The position numbers and the translations under genes were made by a program. From RPRB01 sp035501615 (GTDB lineage Bacteria; Myxococcota; Myxococcia; Myxococcales; Myxococcaceae), in assembly GCA_035501615.1 (NCBI GenBank), contig DATJVY010000117.1:1-64000 (forward strand): 64,000 nucleotides of DNA. Direction: 5' to 3'. Numbering within the stretch: position 1 is the first letter of the stretch; the number at the start of each line of letters is the position of its first letter. The notes below the pieces were generated by a model that worked only from the letters and a program-made list of their open reading frames with translations, searched no databases and had not been told where the DNA came from. Positions 50,490 through 58,407 of the stretch are shown here, piece by piece.

Positions 50490-51174
50490 AGGTCAGCTCC
50501 GCCTGCCACGGCCCGGCCGGGAACCCGTCGAGCACCAGCACCCGGTCCAGCGCGCGGAGGGTCTCGAGGCCGAGCCTCCCGAACTCGACGCCGAGCGCCG
50601 GGGCGGTCCTTGGCCGGCTGGTCCCGCCCGTCGCCCAGACCACCGAGCCGTGGAGCATGAGCCGCCCGCTGTCCAGCTGGAGCTCGAGCAGCACCGGCAC
50701 CCCCAGCCGCGCGTCGCGCGGGAGATCGCCTCCCTCGAGCTCGACGCCGGCGCCGCCGCGCGAGAGGTCGCGCACGCTCCAGACCTGGGTGGTTCCCTGC
50801 GCCTTGAGGTGGACCGGCACGCGCGGGTAGCGGCGGGACTTCTCGTTGCGGTGGGCCTCGAAGAGCTTCAGGAGCGCCGCGTCCAGCCCCTTCCTGCTCC
50901 GGCCAGGCACGTAGCGGATGTTCAGGAAGTACTCCCCCGAGGCGGAGCGGCGGACGTCCACCACCTCGCCCAGCACCTCGACTGGATGCGAGACCGACTC
51001 GGCGGTGAGCTCGAAGAGGAACTTCGTGCCCCGCTCGAGCGGCCGCTGGCTCGGAAGGGAGACGCCGCCCTTGCCGACGCTCTTGGTGAACGCCTGGAGC
51101 AAGGACTCGGGGCTCCGGTACGAGATGCGGAGCCGGACCGGCTGGACGGAATGCGGGGCATCCGGAACGTTCAT
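50458..51174 (-). CDS. Two-domain PilZ protein (probable c-di-GMP effector)
   Basis: 238 residues from the ATG at 51174. The frame to 51213 adds 13 residues with no ribosome site. Residues about 8-110 form a myxobacterial-type PilZ-like domain (VRLRISYRSPESLLQAFTKSVGKGGVSL, LFELTAESVSHPVEVLGEVVDV). Residues 125-235 form a second PilZ domain opening with RRYPRVPVHLKA and containing DLSRGGAGVEL. That keeps the R-xxx-R and D/NxSxxG motifs needed for c-di-GMP. The protein is cytoplasmic. Its context beside the division cluster is probably accidental, as it is divergent from mraZ. Confidence 0.85.
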   Translation of the reverse strand: MNVPDAPHSVQPVRLRISYRSPESLLQAFTKSVGKGGVSLPSQRPLERGTKFLFELTAESVSHPVEVLGEVVDVRRSASGEYFLNIRYVPGRSRKGLDAALLKLFEAHRNEKSRRYPRVPVHLKAQGTTQVWSVRDLSRGGAGVELEGGDLPRDARLGVPVLLELQLDSGRLMLHGSVVWATGGTSRPRTAPALGVEFGRLGLETLRALDRVLVLDGFPAGPWQAELTFGMDAVGRMP

Positions 51175-51245
51175 CGGCGAACGGCAAAGTTCCCGGAAAG
51201 TCGAGGTGCCCACAAGTCCTGCCGGGGTGGGCCCGCCCTCCTTTC

Positions 51246-51280
51246 TGGATCAGCGATGGAAAGAAGTGGTATGGAGTGGA
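51246..51280 (+). promoter_or_regulatory. MraZ operator: repeated TGG(A/T) boxes
   Basis: TGG repeats begin at 51246, 51257, 51267 and 51277, spaced 11, 10 and 10 bases, with a fifth TGG at 51272. They read TGGAT, TGGAA, TGGTA and TGGAT, directly upstream of the mraZ start at 51312. Family knowledge: MraZ represses its own dcw promoter by binding direct repeats of TGGGN/GTGG type with a period of about ten bases. The promoter itself is not clear. The repeats also argue that mraZ starts at 51312, not at the GTG at 51276. Confidence 0.6.
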
Positions 51281-51311
51281 TCAGCAGGGATCTCCAGCGG
51301 CAGGCAAGCGT

Positions 51312-51776
51312 GTGTTCCGGGGCGTCTACGAGCACCAGATCGACTCGAAGGGGCGAACCAGTCTTCCGGCCAAGCTCCGGGAGACGCTGGTCGGCACCTA
51401 CGACGAGCGGCTCGTCGTCACCACCGCGCTGGACCCCTGTCTCCACGCCTACCCGGTCCGCGAGTGGGAGCTGCTCGAGGCAGCCCTGGCCACGCGCAAC
51501 CCGATGGAGCCTGGGGTGAAGACGCTGATGCGCCTCTACGTGGCCCCGGCGCAGGAGTGCCCGGTCGACAAGCTGGGGCGAATCCTGATCCCGCCCGCGC
51601 TCCGCGCCCACGCGGGCCTGGAGAAGGACGTGGTCTGGGCGGGAATGGTGAAGGTCATCGAGCTGTGGAGCCGGGATGGATGGCACCGGGCGCAGGAAGA
51701 CGCCCGCGGCGCCGCCGACTCGGCAGAGGTGATGCGCGTGCTCACCGAGCTGCGCCACGGAAGGGAGCAATCGTGA
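51312..51776 (+). CDS. mraZ: Division/cell-wall cluster regulator MraZ
   Basis: 154 residues from the GTG at 51312, which gives the usual opening VFRGVYEHQIDSKGRTSLPAK and length. The frame reaches back to 51276, but those 12 residues do not match the family and the operator repeats lie there. Two AbrB-like halves are visible: DSKGRTSLPAKLRE and a second DKLGRILIPPALRAHAGL. MraZ is a ring-shaped DNA-binding protein that represses the dcw operon, and the TGG repeats just upstream fit auto-repression. The stop overlaps the STAS gene start (GTGA). Confidence 0.93.
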   Translation: MFRGVYEHQIDSKGRTSLPAKLRETLVGTYDERLVVTTALDPCLHAYPVREWELLEAALATRNPMEPGVKTLMRLYVAPAQECPVDKLGRILIPPALRAHAGLEKDVVWAGMVKVIELWSRDGWHRAQEDARGAADSAEVMRVLTELRHGREQS

Positions 51777-52162
51777 CCAAGGCGGCGAAGAAGGCGAGGC
51801 AGGTCGAGTCCGAGCCTTCCCTCAAGCTGAAGCACACCACGCTCTCCTGCATGGGGGAGCTGGACCGTGACGCCCTCCGGGCCATCCGCGACCGGATGCT
51901 GCGCCTGCTGGATCAGGGCTGCGTCTGGCTGGTGCTGGACCTGAGCGACGTGAGCCACATGGACTACCGCGGCGTGCCCTGGCTGGTCTCGCAGGCCGAG
52001 GAGTACCGGCTCCGCGGCGGCGACGTGAAGCTCGCCGGCGTCTCGCGCTACCTGCTGGCCATCCTCCGCGCGGCCGGGGCGCACGACGCGTTCGAGATCT
52101 ACTCCGATGCCGGAGATGCCCGCGAGGCGCTGAGCCAGGGCCACAACGCCTGGCTCCACTAG
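51773..52162 (+). CDS. STAS-domain protein inserted in the dcw cluster
   Basis: 129 residues from a GTG at 51773 that overlaps the mraZ stop. It is a single STAS (anti-sigma-antagonist) domain: HTTLSCMGELDRDALRAIRDRM, WLVLDLSDVSHMDYRGVPWLV, and the C-terminal helix pair LLAILRAAGAHDAFEIYSDAGDAREAL. The loop that normally carries the phosphorylated Ser (D-S-S-G) reads DYRG, so a SpoIIAA-type phosphorylation switch is unlikely. A basic N-terminal tail (TKAAKKARQ) is extra. Partner switching with an anti-sigma kinase is the family role. The target here is unknown, and the gene sits between mraZ and rsmH. Confidence 0.85.
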   Translation: MTKAAKKARQVESEPSLKLKHTTLSCMGELDRDALRAIRDRMLRLLDQGCVWLVLDLSDVSHMDYRGVPWLVSQAEEYRLRGGDVKLAGVSRYLLAILRAAGAHDAFEIYSDAGDAREALSQGHNAWLH

Positions 52163-52175
52163 CCCGCGCCGCGGG
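52163..52175 (+). promoter_or_regulatory. Small GC hairpin before the TTG start of rsmH
   Basis: CCCGCG pairs with CGCGGG across one base (effectively a five-base-pair stem with a three-base loop). It begins at the base after the STAS stop and ends seven bases before the TTG start of rsmH, over the place where a ribosome site would be. It could lower translation of rsmH. No clear Shine-Dalgarno sequence is visible. Confidence 0.3.
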
Positions 52176-52181
52176 TCGCAC

Positions 52182-53093
52182 TTGCAGTTCGTCCACGCAA
52201 CCGTCCTCCGCGACGAGGTGGTTCAGCTCTTGAAGCCGTCTCCGGGAAAGCGCCTGGTCGATGCGACGCTCGGTGGCGGGGGGCACGCCGAGGCGCTGCT
52301 CGACGCCGGTGCCGAGGTGATCGGCGTGGACCGCGATCCGAGCGCCATCGCCGCGGCCCGCGCTCGCCTCGGGGGCAGGGACCGGTTCCGCGCGGTGGAG
52401 GGGCGCGCCGGCGAGCTCGAGGCGCTGCTCGGACCGATCGGGCTGCTCCCGGTGGATGGCGTGCTGCTCGACCTCGGCGTGTCCAGCCCGCAGCTCGATA
52501 CGCCGTCCCGCGGCTTCAGCTTCCAGGCCGGCGGTCCCCTCGACATGCGGATGGCGCGGGAGGGCGAGACCGCGGCCGAGCTGATCGCCCGGCTGTCCGA
52601 GCCCGAGCTGGCGGCGGTGCTCCGCGACCTCGGCGAGGAGCCCTTCGCCAGGCCCATCGCCCGGGCCCTCAAGCACGACCTCCCGACCACCACGCTGGCC
52701 GCGGTCGAGTCGGTGAAGCGCGCGGTGCCCCGGAGGGCCTGGCCGTCGAAGGTCCACGTGGCCACGCGCACCTTCCAGGCGCTGCGCATCGCCGTGAACG
52801 ACGAGCTGGGCGAGCTGGACAGGGTGCTGACCGCGCTCCCCCGCCTCCTCCGCATCGGCGGCCGGGCGGCGGTGATCGCCTTCCATAGTCTCGAGGACCG
52901 GGCGGTGAAGCAGGCCTTCCGCGCCCTGGAGGGCCGCTGCACCTGTCCGCCGGGGCTTCCGGTCTGCGCCTGCGGGGCGCAGGGCGCCTTCCGGGTGCTG
53001 ACCCGCCGCGCGGTGCAGGCCTCCGGCGCCGAGGTCGAGCGAAATCCCCGGGCGCGCAGCGCGCGGCTCCGGGCCGTGGAGAGGGTGGCATGA
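52182..53093 (+). CDS. rsmH: 16S rRNA (cytosine-1402-N4)-methyltransferase RsmH
   Basis: 303 residues from a TTG at 52182. Later GTG codons would remove the conserved FVHATVLRDEVVQLL opening, so the TTG start is kept. The SAM-binding and catalytic motifs are DATLGGGGHAEALL, DLGVSSPQLDTPSRGFSF and the C-terminal VIAFHSLEDRAVKQAF. The C-terminal part has the Cys cluster CTCPPGLPVCACG and the R-N-PRARSARLRAVER ending of the family. It modifies C1402 in the ribosomal decoding centre and is usually the second or third dcw gene. It overlaps ftsL by four bases. Confidence 0.95.
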   Translation: MQFVHATVLRDEVVQLLKPSPGKRLVDATLGGGGHAEALLDAGAEVIGVDRDPSAIAAARARLGGRDRFRAVEGRAGELEALLGPIGLLPVDGVLLDLGVSSPQLDTPSRGFSFQAGGPLDMRMAREGETAAELIARLSEPELAAVLRDLGEEPFARPIARALKHDLPTTTLAAVESVKRAVPRRAWPSKVHVATRTFQALRIAVNDELGELDRVLTALPRLLRIGGRAAVIAFHSLEDRAVKQAFRALEGRCTCPPGLPVCACGAQGAFRVLTRRAVQASGAEVERNPRARSARLRAVERVA

Positions 53094-53473
53094 GCCGGAG
53101 GTCGGGGAAGGGGCGCCGGGCTTCTCTCGGCGCGGTGCTGGGGCAGATGCTCCCGGTCGTGCTGTGCTTCGGGCTCCTCGGTGCGGTGGGCATCCTCCAC
53201 GTCGCCTCGCGGAGCCAGGTGGTGGACGCCGCCTACCGGCTGTCCTCCCTGGAGGCCGAGAGCCGCACCCTCGCACTCGCCAACGATCGGCTGAAGCTCG
53301 AGCTGGCGACGCTCAAGCGGCCCGCCCGGCTCGAGGCGATCGCCCGGGGCCAGCTGGGGATGCGTCCTCCCGACGCCTCGGCGGTGGACTCGGTCGCGGC
53401 CCGTCCCCCGCCGGCGGCGAACCATGCCGCCGAGGGCCGGCGCACGCTGGCCGACCGTCGCTCACCGCGATGA
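53090..53473 (+). CDS. ftsL: Cell division protein FtsL (bitopic, septal)
   Basis: 127 residues. One transmembrane segment (VLCFGLLGAVGILHVA, about 23-40) is followed by a leucine/charge-patterned coiled coil (VVDAAYRLSSLEAESRTLALANDRLKLELATL, about 45-76) and a Pro/Ala-rich tail. This is the FtsL layout, and the position between rsmH and ftsI is the standard one. FtsL activates FtsWI together with FtsB at the septum. The sequence is poorly conserved, so the call depends on topology and position. Confidence 0.85.
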   Translation: MSRRSGKGRRASLGAVLGQMLPVVLCFGLLGAVGILHVASRSQVVDAAYRLSSLEAESRTLALANDRLKLELATLKRPARLEAIARGQLGMRPPDASAVDSVAARPPPAANHAAEGRRTLADRRSPR

Positions 53474-55470
53474 TCCCGCGGCTCACCGACCGCGGGCGCC
53501 CTCCCGCCGAGCTCACCCGCTGGACCCGGGCGCGGGTGCTGGTGATGGGCGGGGTGCTCCTCCTCGCGCTCGGGGCGACGCTGGTGCGGGCGGTCAGTCT
53601 TCAGGTCGTCCAGCGGGCGCGCCTGGCCTCGATGGCGACCGATCAGTCGGTTCGGGAGATGGAGATCCCCGCCCGCCGGGGGGACATCTTCGACCGCCGC
53701 GGCATCCCCCTGGCCCAGAGCGTGGAGGTCGACTCGCTCTGGCTCGATCCCTCGCAGGTCCCCGACCTCGCCCGGACCGCCCGCGACCTCGCCCGCGCCC
53801 TCCACCTGGATCCGGCAGAGCTCCACGCCCGCCTCGCCCGCGGCCGTCGCTTCGCCTGGGTGAAGCGGCAGGTCACCCCGCAGGAGGTCGCCGCGGCCCA
53901 GCGGCTGGAGGTTCCCGGGCTGGGCGTGGCCAAGGAGCCGAAGCGCTTCTACCCCCAGCGCGAGCTCGGGGCTCAGGTGCTGGGCATGGTGGGCACCGAC
54001 GGGAAGGGGCTGGAGGGGTTGGAGGTCGCCTTCGAGGACGAGCTCTCCGGGCAGAGCGAGAAGGTGCAGGGCACGCGCGATGCCCGCGGACGGAACCTGC
54101 TCCTCCAGGGCGCGCCCGAGGCGGTCGATCGCCAGGGAGCGACGGTCACCCTCACCCTCGACCGGCAGGTGCAGTACGTCGCGGAGAAGGCGCTGGACCG
54201 CGCCGTGGAGGAGAGCAAGGCCATCGGCGGGATGCTGGTGGTGCTCGATCCGCGCACCGGCGAGCTCCTGGCGCTCGCCCAGTCACCTCGCTTCAATCCC
54301 AATGCACCCGCGCCCGGCATCGCCGCCGGGACCATCCGCGACCGACCGGCCCTCGACGCCTTCGAGCCCGGGAGCACCTACAAGGCGTTCGTCGCCGCCG
54401 CCGCGCTCGAGGAGCGGGTGGTGAGGCCCGAGGACGCCTTCGATTGCGAAGGAGGAGCCTGGGAGATCGGCCGCCACGTCATCCACGACACCCATCCCCA
54501 CGGGGTGCTGAGCCTCGCGCGCATCCTCTCCGCCTCGTCGAACATCGGCGCGGCCAAGGTCGCCCAGCGGCTCGGACGGGAGGGGATGATGCGCACCGCC
54601 CGCCGCTTCGGGTTCGGCGAGCGGACCGGGCTGGCCCTCCCCGGCGAGGGGCGGGGGAGCATCCCCTTCCCGAGGGACGACGTCACCCTCGCCACCCAGG
54701 CCTTCGGCCAGGGGCTGAGCGCCACCACGGTCCAGGTGGCCGCCGCGTACGGCGCGCTGGCGAACCGGGGCGTGCTGATGCGGCCCTACCTCGTGGCCCG
54801 CGTCACCGACGCCGACGGCGTGGTGCTGCTCGAGAACCAGCCCACCCGGGTGCGCCAGGCGGTCGGCGAGCGGACCGCCCGGACGGTCCTCCAGATGCTC
54901 GAGGGCACGGTGCAGCCAGGCGGTACCGCCCCCCGGGCGGCCCTGGAGGCGTACCGGGTGGCCGGAAAGACCGGCACCGCGCAGAAGGCGGACCTGGTGG
55001 CCGGCGGGTACTCCGACAAGCGCATCGGGAGCTTCGCCGGCATCGTCCCGGCCGACGACCCGCGTCTGGTGGTGTACGTCGTCGTCGACGAGCCGAAGAC
55101 CGACGTCTTCGGCGGCCTGGTTGCTGCCCCGGCGTTCAAGGAGGTCGCCTCTGCGGTGCTTCCCTACCTGGGCGTCCCGCCGTCGGTTTCCGTGCTGGCG
55201 GCCGCCAAGAAGGTTCCCATCCCACCCCCGATGCAGGTAAAGGAGGAGCCCGCCGCGGCCCAGCCGGTCACCGAGCGGCTGGAGCAGGGGAGTGTGTCGG
55301 TCCCGAACGTGCAAGGACAGGTCGGTCGTGACGCCGTGGCGCGCCTGCTGGCGACCTCCCTGGAGCCCAGACTTCGTGGCAGTGGACGGGTGATGGCGCA
55401 GTCGCCCGCCCCGGGCGCGCATGTGTCGCGCGGGGCGAGAGTGACGCTCGAGCTTGGCGCCGCACCCTGA
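53470..55470 (+). CDS. ftsI: Septal peptidoglycan transpeptidase FtsI (PBP3) with PASTA domain
   Basis: 666 residues from the ATG at 53470, which overlaps the ftsL stop. One N-terminal transmembrane helix (about 20-45) is followed by the dimerisation domain with RRGDIFDRRGIPLA. The penicillin-binding domain has all three motifs: S302-T-Y-K, S356-S357-N358 and K500-T501-G502-T503. A C-terminal PASTA domain (about 600-666) ends SPAPGAHVSRGARVTLELG. FtsI crosslinks septal peptidoglycan with FtsW. PASTA is standard in Gram-positive PBP2x and is also seen in delta-proteobacterial FtsI. Confidence 0.96.
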   Translation: MIPRLTDRGRPPAELTRWTRARVLVMGGVLLLALGATLVRAVSLQVVQRARLASMATDQSVREMEIPARRGDIFDRRGIPLAQSVEVDSLWLDPSQVPDLARTARDLARALHLDPAELHARLARGRRFAWVKRQVTPQEVAAAQRLEVPGLGVAKEPKRFYPQRELGAQVLGMVGTDGKGLEGLEVAFEDELSGQSEKVQGTRDARGRNLLLQGAPEAVDRQGATVTLTLDRQVQYVAEKALDRAVEESKAIGGMLVVLDPRTGELLALAQSPRFNPNAPAPGIAAGTIRDRPALDAFEPGSTYKAFVAAAALEERVVRPEDAFDCEGGAWEIGRHVIHDTHPHGVLSLARILSASSNIGAAKVAQRLGREGMMRTARRFGFGERTGLALPGEGRGSIPFPRDDVTLATQAFGQGLSATTVQVAAAYGALANRGVLMRPYLVARVTDADGVVLLENQPTRVRQAVGERTARTVLQMLEGTVQPGGTAPRAALEAYRVAGKTGTAQKADLVAGGYSDKRIGSFAGIVPADDPRLVVYVVVDEPKTDVFGGLVAAPAFKEVASAVLPYLGVPPSVSVLAAAKKVPIPPPMQVKEEPAAAQPVTERLEQGSVSVPNVQGQVGRDAVARLLATSLEPRLRGSGRVMAQSPAPGAHVSRGARVTLELGAAP

Positions 55471-55486
55471 GCAAGGACTTGCGTAC

Positions 55487-56992
55487 ATGAAGTTGACCGA
55501 AGTGTTGGCGGGGGTAGGTGCCGAACAGCAGTCCGGCTCGCGGGCGTCGCTCGAAGTCACCGGTGTGGCCCACGACTCTCGGAAGGTGAAGCCGGGGGAC
55601 CTGTTCGTGGCCATCCCCGGCGCGACCGCCGATGGCGCTGCCTTCGTTGCCGATGCCAAGCAAAAGGGAGCCGTCGCGGTCGTCGCCCAGCGGGCAGTGC
55701 AGGCCGACGGCCCGGTGTTCCTGGTCTCGAACGCACGGCAGTCGCTGGCGCTGATCGCCGCGAACTTCTACCGGAAGCCGGCTGCCGAGCTGATGCTCCT
55801 CGGGGTCACCGGGACCAACGGGAAGACGACCACCACCTGGCTGCTCGAGGCGATCTGCGCCGCGGGCGGTGCTGCCACCGGGCGGATCGGCACCATCGAC
55901 ACCCGCTTCGCCGGACGCTCGCTCGAGCCCACCCACACCACGCCGGACGCGCTGGCCCTCCAGGCGCTGTTCCGGGAGATGGTGGACGCGGGCACGGACA
56001 CGGTGGTGATGGAGGTCAGCAGCCATGCCCTCGACCAGGACCGGGTCCACGGGCTCGTCTTCCGGGCCGCCGGCTTCACCAACCTCAGCCGCGACCACCT
56101 CGACTACCACCCGGACATGGAGGCCTACTTCCAGGCCAAGCGAAAGCTCTTCAGCGAGAACCTGAGCCCCGGCGGGGTCGCGGTGGTCAACGGCGACGAC
56201 ACCTACGCCGCGCGCCTCTACAACGAGGTCCGCTCCAGCAAGCGAATGGCCTGGAAGTTCAGCCGGAACGGCGGGGAGATCTCGGCCGCGGGCGTGGAGT
56301 ACTCGCTCGCCGGCATCAAGGCCACGCTCAAGACGCCCGCGGGCGACATCGCCATCCAGTCGGCGCTGGTGGGCCCCCACAACCTCGAGAACATCCTCGC
56401 CGCCGCCGGCATGGCGCTCGGCGCGGGCTTCAGCCGCCAGGACGTGAAGGAGGGCATCGCCCGGATGAAGGGCGTGCCGGGGCGGATGGAGCGCATCGAG
56501 TCCGACGGGCGGGTGGCGCTGGTGGACTATGCCCACAGCGACGACGCGCTCCGCCGCTCGCTCGAGGCTGCGCGAACGCTGGCCCGGGGCCGGCTGGTGG
56601 TGGTCTTCGGTTGCGGCGGAGACCGCGACAAGGGCAAGCGGCCGCTGATGGGCCAGGTCGCGGCCGAGAACGCGGACCTGGTGGTGGTCACCAGCGACAA
56701 CCCTCGCACCGAGGACCCGGAGGAGATCATCTCCCAGATCACCGCCGGGGTGGAGAAGGCCGGCCTCCGGCGGATGAGCGCCGGCAAGGCCAAGAGCGGC
56801 GAGCGAGGCTACCTGGTGGACGCCGATCGACGCGCGGCCATCGAGCTCGGGGCGTCGCTCCTGAAGGAAGGCGACGTCCTGCTCGTCGCCGGCAAGGGAC
56901 ACGAGGGCTATCAGATCGTCGGGACGGAGAAGCGTCCCTTCGACGACGTGGCCGAGGCCCGCGCCGCCCTGGCCAAGGCCCGAGCGGCCTGA
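55487..56992 (+). CDS. murE: UDP-MurNAc-tripeptide synthetase MurE (meso-diaminopimelate-adding)
   Basis: 501 residues from the ATG at 55487 with AAGGA nine bases upstream. An in-frame start at 55454 adds 11 residues with no such site. Motifs: VTGTNGKTTTTWLLE for ATP, HTTPDALALQ, VSSHALDQDRV, the carbamylated Lys region YFQAKRKLFSE, and the selectivity motif SDNPRTEDPEEI. DNPR marks meso-diaminopimelate enzymes, so the peptidoglycan is of the usual Gram-negative type. Works in the cytoplasm on UDP-MurNAc-dipeptide. Confidence 0.96.
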   Translation: MKLTEVLAGVGAEQQSGSRASLEVTGVAHDSRKVKPGDLFVAIPGATADGAAFVADAKQKGAVAVVAQRAVQADGPVFLVSNARQSLALIAANFYRKPAAELMLLGVTGTNGKTTTTWLLEAICAAGGAATGRIGTIDTRFAGRSLEPTHTTPDALALQALFREMVDAGTDTVVMEVSSHALDQDRVHGLVFRAAGFTNLSRDHLDYHPDMEAYFQAKRKLFSENLSPGGVAVVNGDDTYAARLYNEVRSSKRMAWKFSRNGGEISAAGVEYSLAGIKATLKTPAGDIAIQSALVGPHNLENILAAAGMALGAGFSRQDVKEGIARMKGVPGRMERIESDGRVALVDYAHSDDALRRSLEAARTLARGRLVVVFGCGGDRDKGKRPLMGQVAAENADLVVVTSDNPRTEDPEEIISQITAGVEKAGLRRMSAGKAKSGERGYLVDADRRAAIELGASLLKEGDVLLVAGKGHEGYQIVGTEKRPFDDVAEARAALAKARAA

Positions 56993-57000
56993 GCCAGCCG

Positions 57001-58392
57001 ATGGCCGCCGAGCCACGGTTCACCCACACCGAGGTCCTCGAGGCCACCGGGGCGACCCTCCGCGGAACGCCTCCCCCGGAGCTGGAGGGGGTGTCGACCG
57101 ATTCGCGGACGCTGACCCCCGGGGCGCTCTTCATCGCCCTCCGGGGCGAGCGCTTCGACGCCCACGCCTTCCTGGCCGACGTGGCGGCCCGGGGCGCCGC
57201 CGGCGCGGTGATCCAGGCGGGGCATCCGCGCTCGGCGGTCCCGGAGGGCTTCCCGCTCTACGAGGTGTCCGACACGCTCGCGGCTCTCGGAGGCCTGGGG
57301 CGCTTCCACCGGCGGCGGTTCCGGCGGCCGCTCGGCGCGGTGGGGGGGAGCAACGGGAAGACGACCACCAAGGAGATGGTGGGGGCGATCCTCGCCGTCC
57401 GGGGCCCGGCCCTGAAGACGGAGGGGAACCTCAACAACGAGGTGGGCCTGCCGCTGACCCTCCTCCGGCTCCGCCCCGAGCACGTCGCGGCGGTGGTGGA
57501 GCTGGGGATGAACCACGCCGGGGAGATGACCCGGCTCACCTCGGTGGCCGAGCCCGACGCCGCGCTCATCACCACCATCCAGCCCGAGCACCTCGAGGGG
57601 CTGGGAAGCCTCCAGGGCGTGGCCGACGCCGAGGGCGAGCTGTTCACCGGTCTCGGCGAGCGGGCGACCGCGGTGGTGAACCTCGACGATGCGCACGTCC
57701 GTGCACAGGGCGCGCGGGCGCGCGGTCCGCGCATCGGCTTCGGTCGATCCGCCGGGGCCGAGGTGCGGCTCCTGGGGGCGACCCCGCGCGGAAGGAGTGG
57801 CCTCGCCCTGGTCGTCGAGACCGGCGGCCGGCGCTGGCCGGTGTCGCTCGGATTCGTCGGCGAGCACAACGCGTTGAACGCCGCCGGCGCCTTCGCGCTC
57901 GCCACCGCGCTCGGGTATCGCCCCGAGGAGTGCGTGCAGGGGCTCGAGGCCGCGCGGCCCTACGCCCGCCGGCTGAACGTGGTGGAGGCGGGTGACTGGA
58001 CGGTGGTCGACGACTGCTACAACGCCAACCCCGCCTCGATGGCAGCGGCGCTCGCCACCGCGCGCACGCTCGCCGGCACCGGTCGGGTGGTGGCCGTGCT
58101 CGGCGACATGCTGGAGCTGGGCGCGGGAGAGCAGGAGGAGCACCGGGTCCTGGGTGAGCGGGTGTCGCAGGTGGCGGGGCTCGCGGCCTTCCTCGGCCCA
58201 CGGAGCGCGTGGACCGCGGAGGCGGCCCGCGGGGTCGAGTCGGCACACTTCCTGGAAGTGGACCCGCTCTGGGACTGGCTCCGGCCGCGGCTGCGGCCCG
58301 GAGACCTCGTCCTGGTGAAGGGGAGCCGCGGAATGCGTCTCGAGCGGATGGTGGAAAAACTGACCGGAGTGCCGGGTTCCGGGGGACACTGA
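57001..58392 (+). CDS. murF: UDP-MurNAc-pentapeptide synthetase MurF
   Basis: 463 residues from the ATG at 57001, eight bases after murE. The Mur ligase ATP motif is VGGSNGKTTTKEMV. EGNLNNEVGLPLTLL and LGMNHAGEMTRL follow, then FVGEHNALNAAGAFALA and the C-terminal VVDDCYNANPASMAAAL. These are the MurF hallmarks. It adds D-Ala-D-Ala to the stem tripeptide, the last cytoplasmic step before MraY. Confidence 0.96.
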   Translation: MAAEPRFTHTEVLEATGATLRGTPPPELEGVSTDSRTLTPGALFIALRGERFDAHAFLADVAARGAAGAVIQAGHPRSAVPEGFPLYEVSDTLAALGGLGRFHRRRFRRPLGAVGGSNGKTTTKEMVGAILAVRGPALKTEGNLNNEVGLPLTLLRLRPEHVAAVVELGMNHAGEMTRLTSVAEPDAALITTIQPEHLEGLGSLQGVADAEGELFTGLGERATAVVNLDDAHVRAQGARARGPRIGFGRSAGAEVRLLGATPRGRSGLALVVETGGRRWPVSLGFVGEHNALNAAGAFALATALGYRPEECVQGLEAARPYARRLNVVEAGDWTVVDDCYNANPASMAAALATARTLAGTGRVVAVLGDMLELGAGEQEEHRVLGERVSQVAGLAAFLGPRSAWTAEAARGVESAHFLEVDPLWDWLRPRLRPGDLVLVKGSRGMRLERMVEKLTGVPGSGGH

Positions 58393-58407
58393 GCCCTTCC
58401 AGCGACC

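Noticed and set aside
51276..51311. A longer mraZ start (GTG at 51276)
   Set aside because: The extra 12 residues do not match MraZ, and the codons lie on the MraZ operator repeats. The GTG at 51312 gives the usual FRGVYEH opening.
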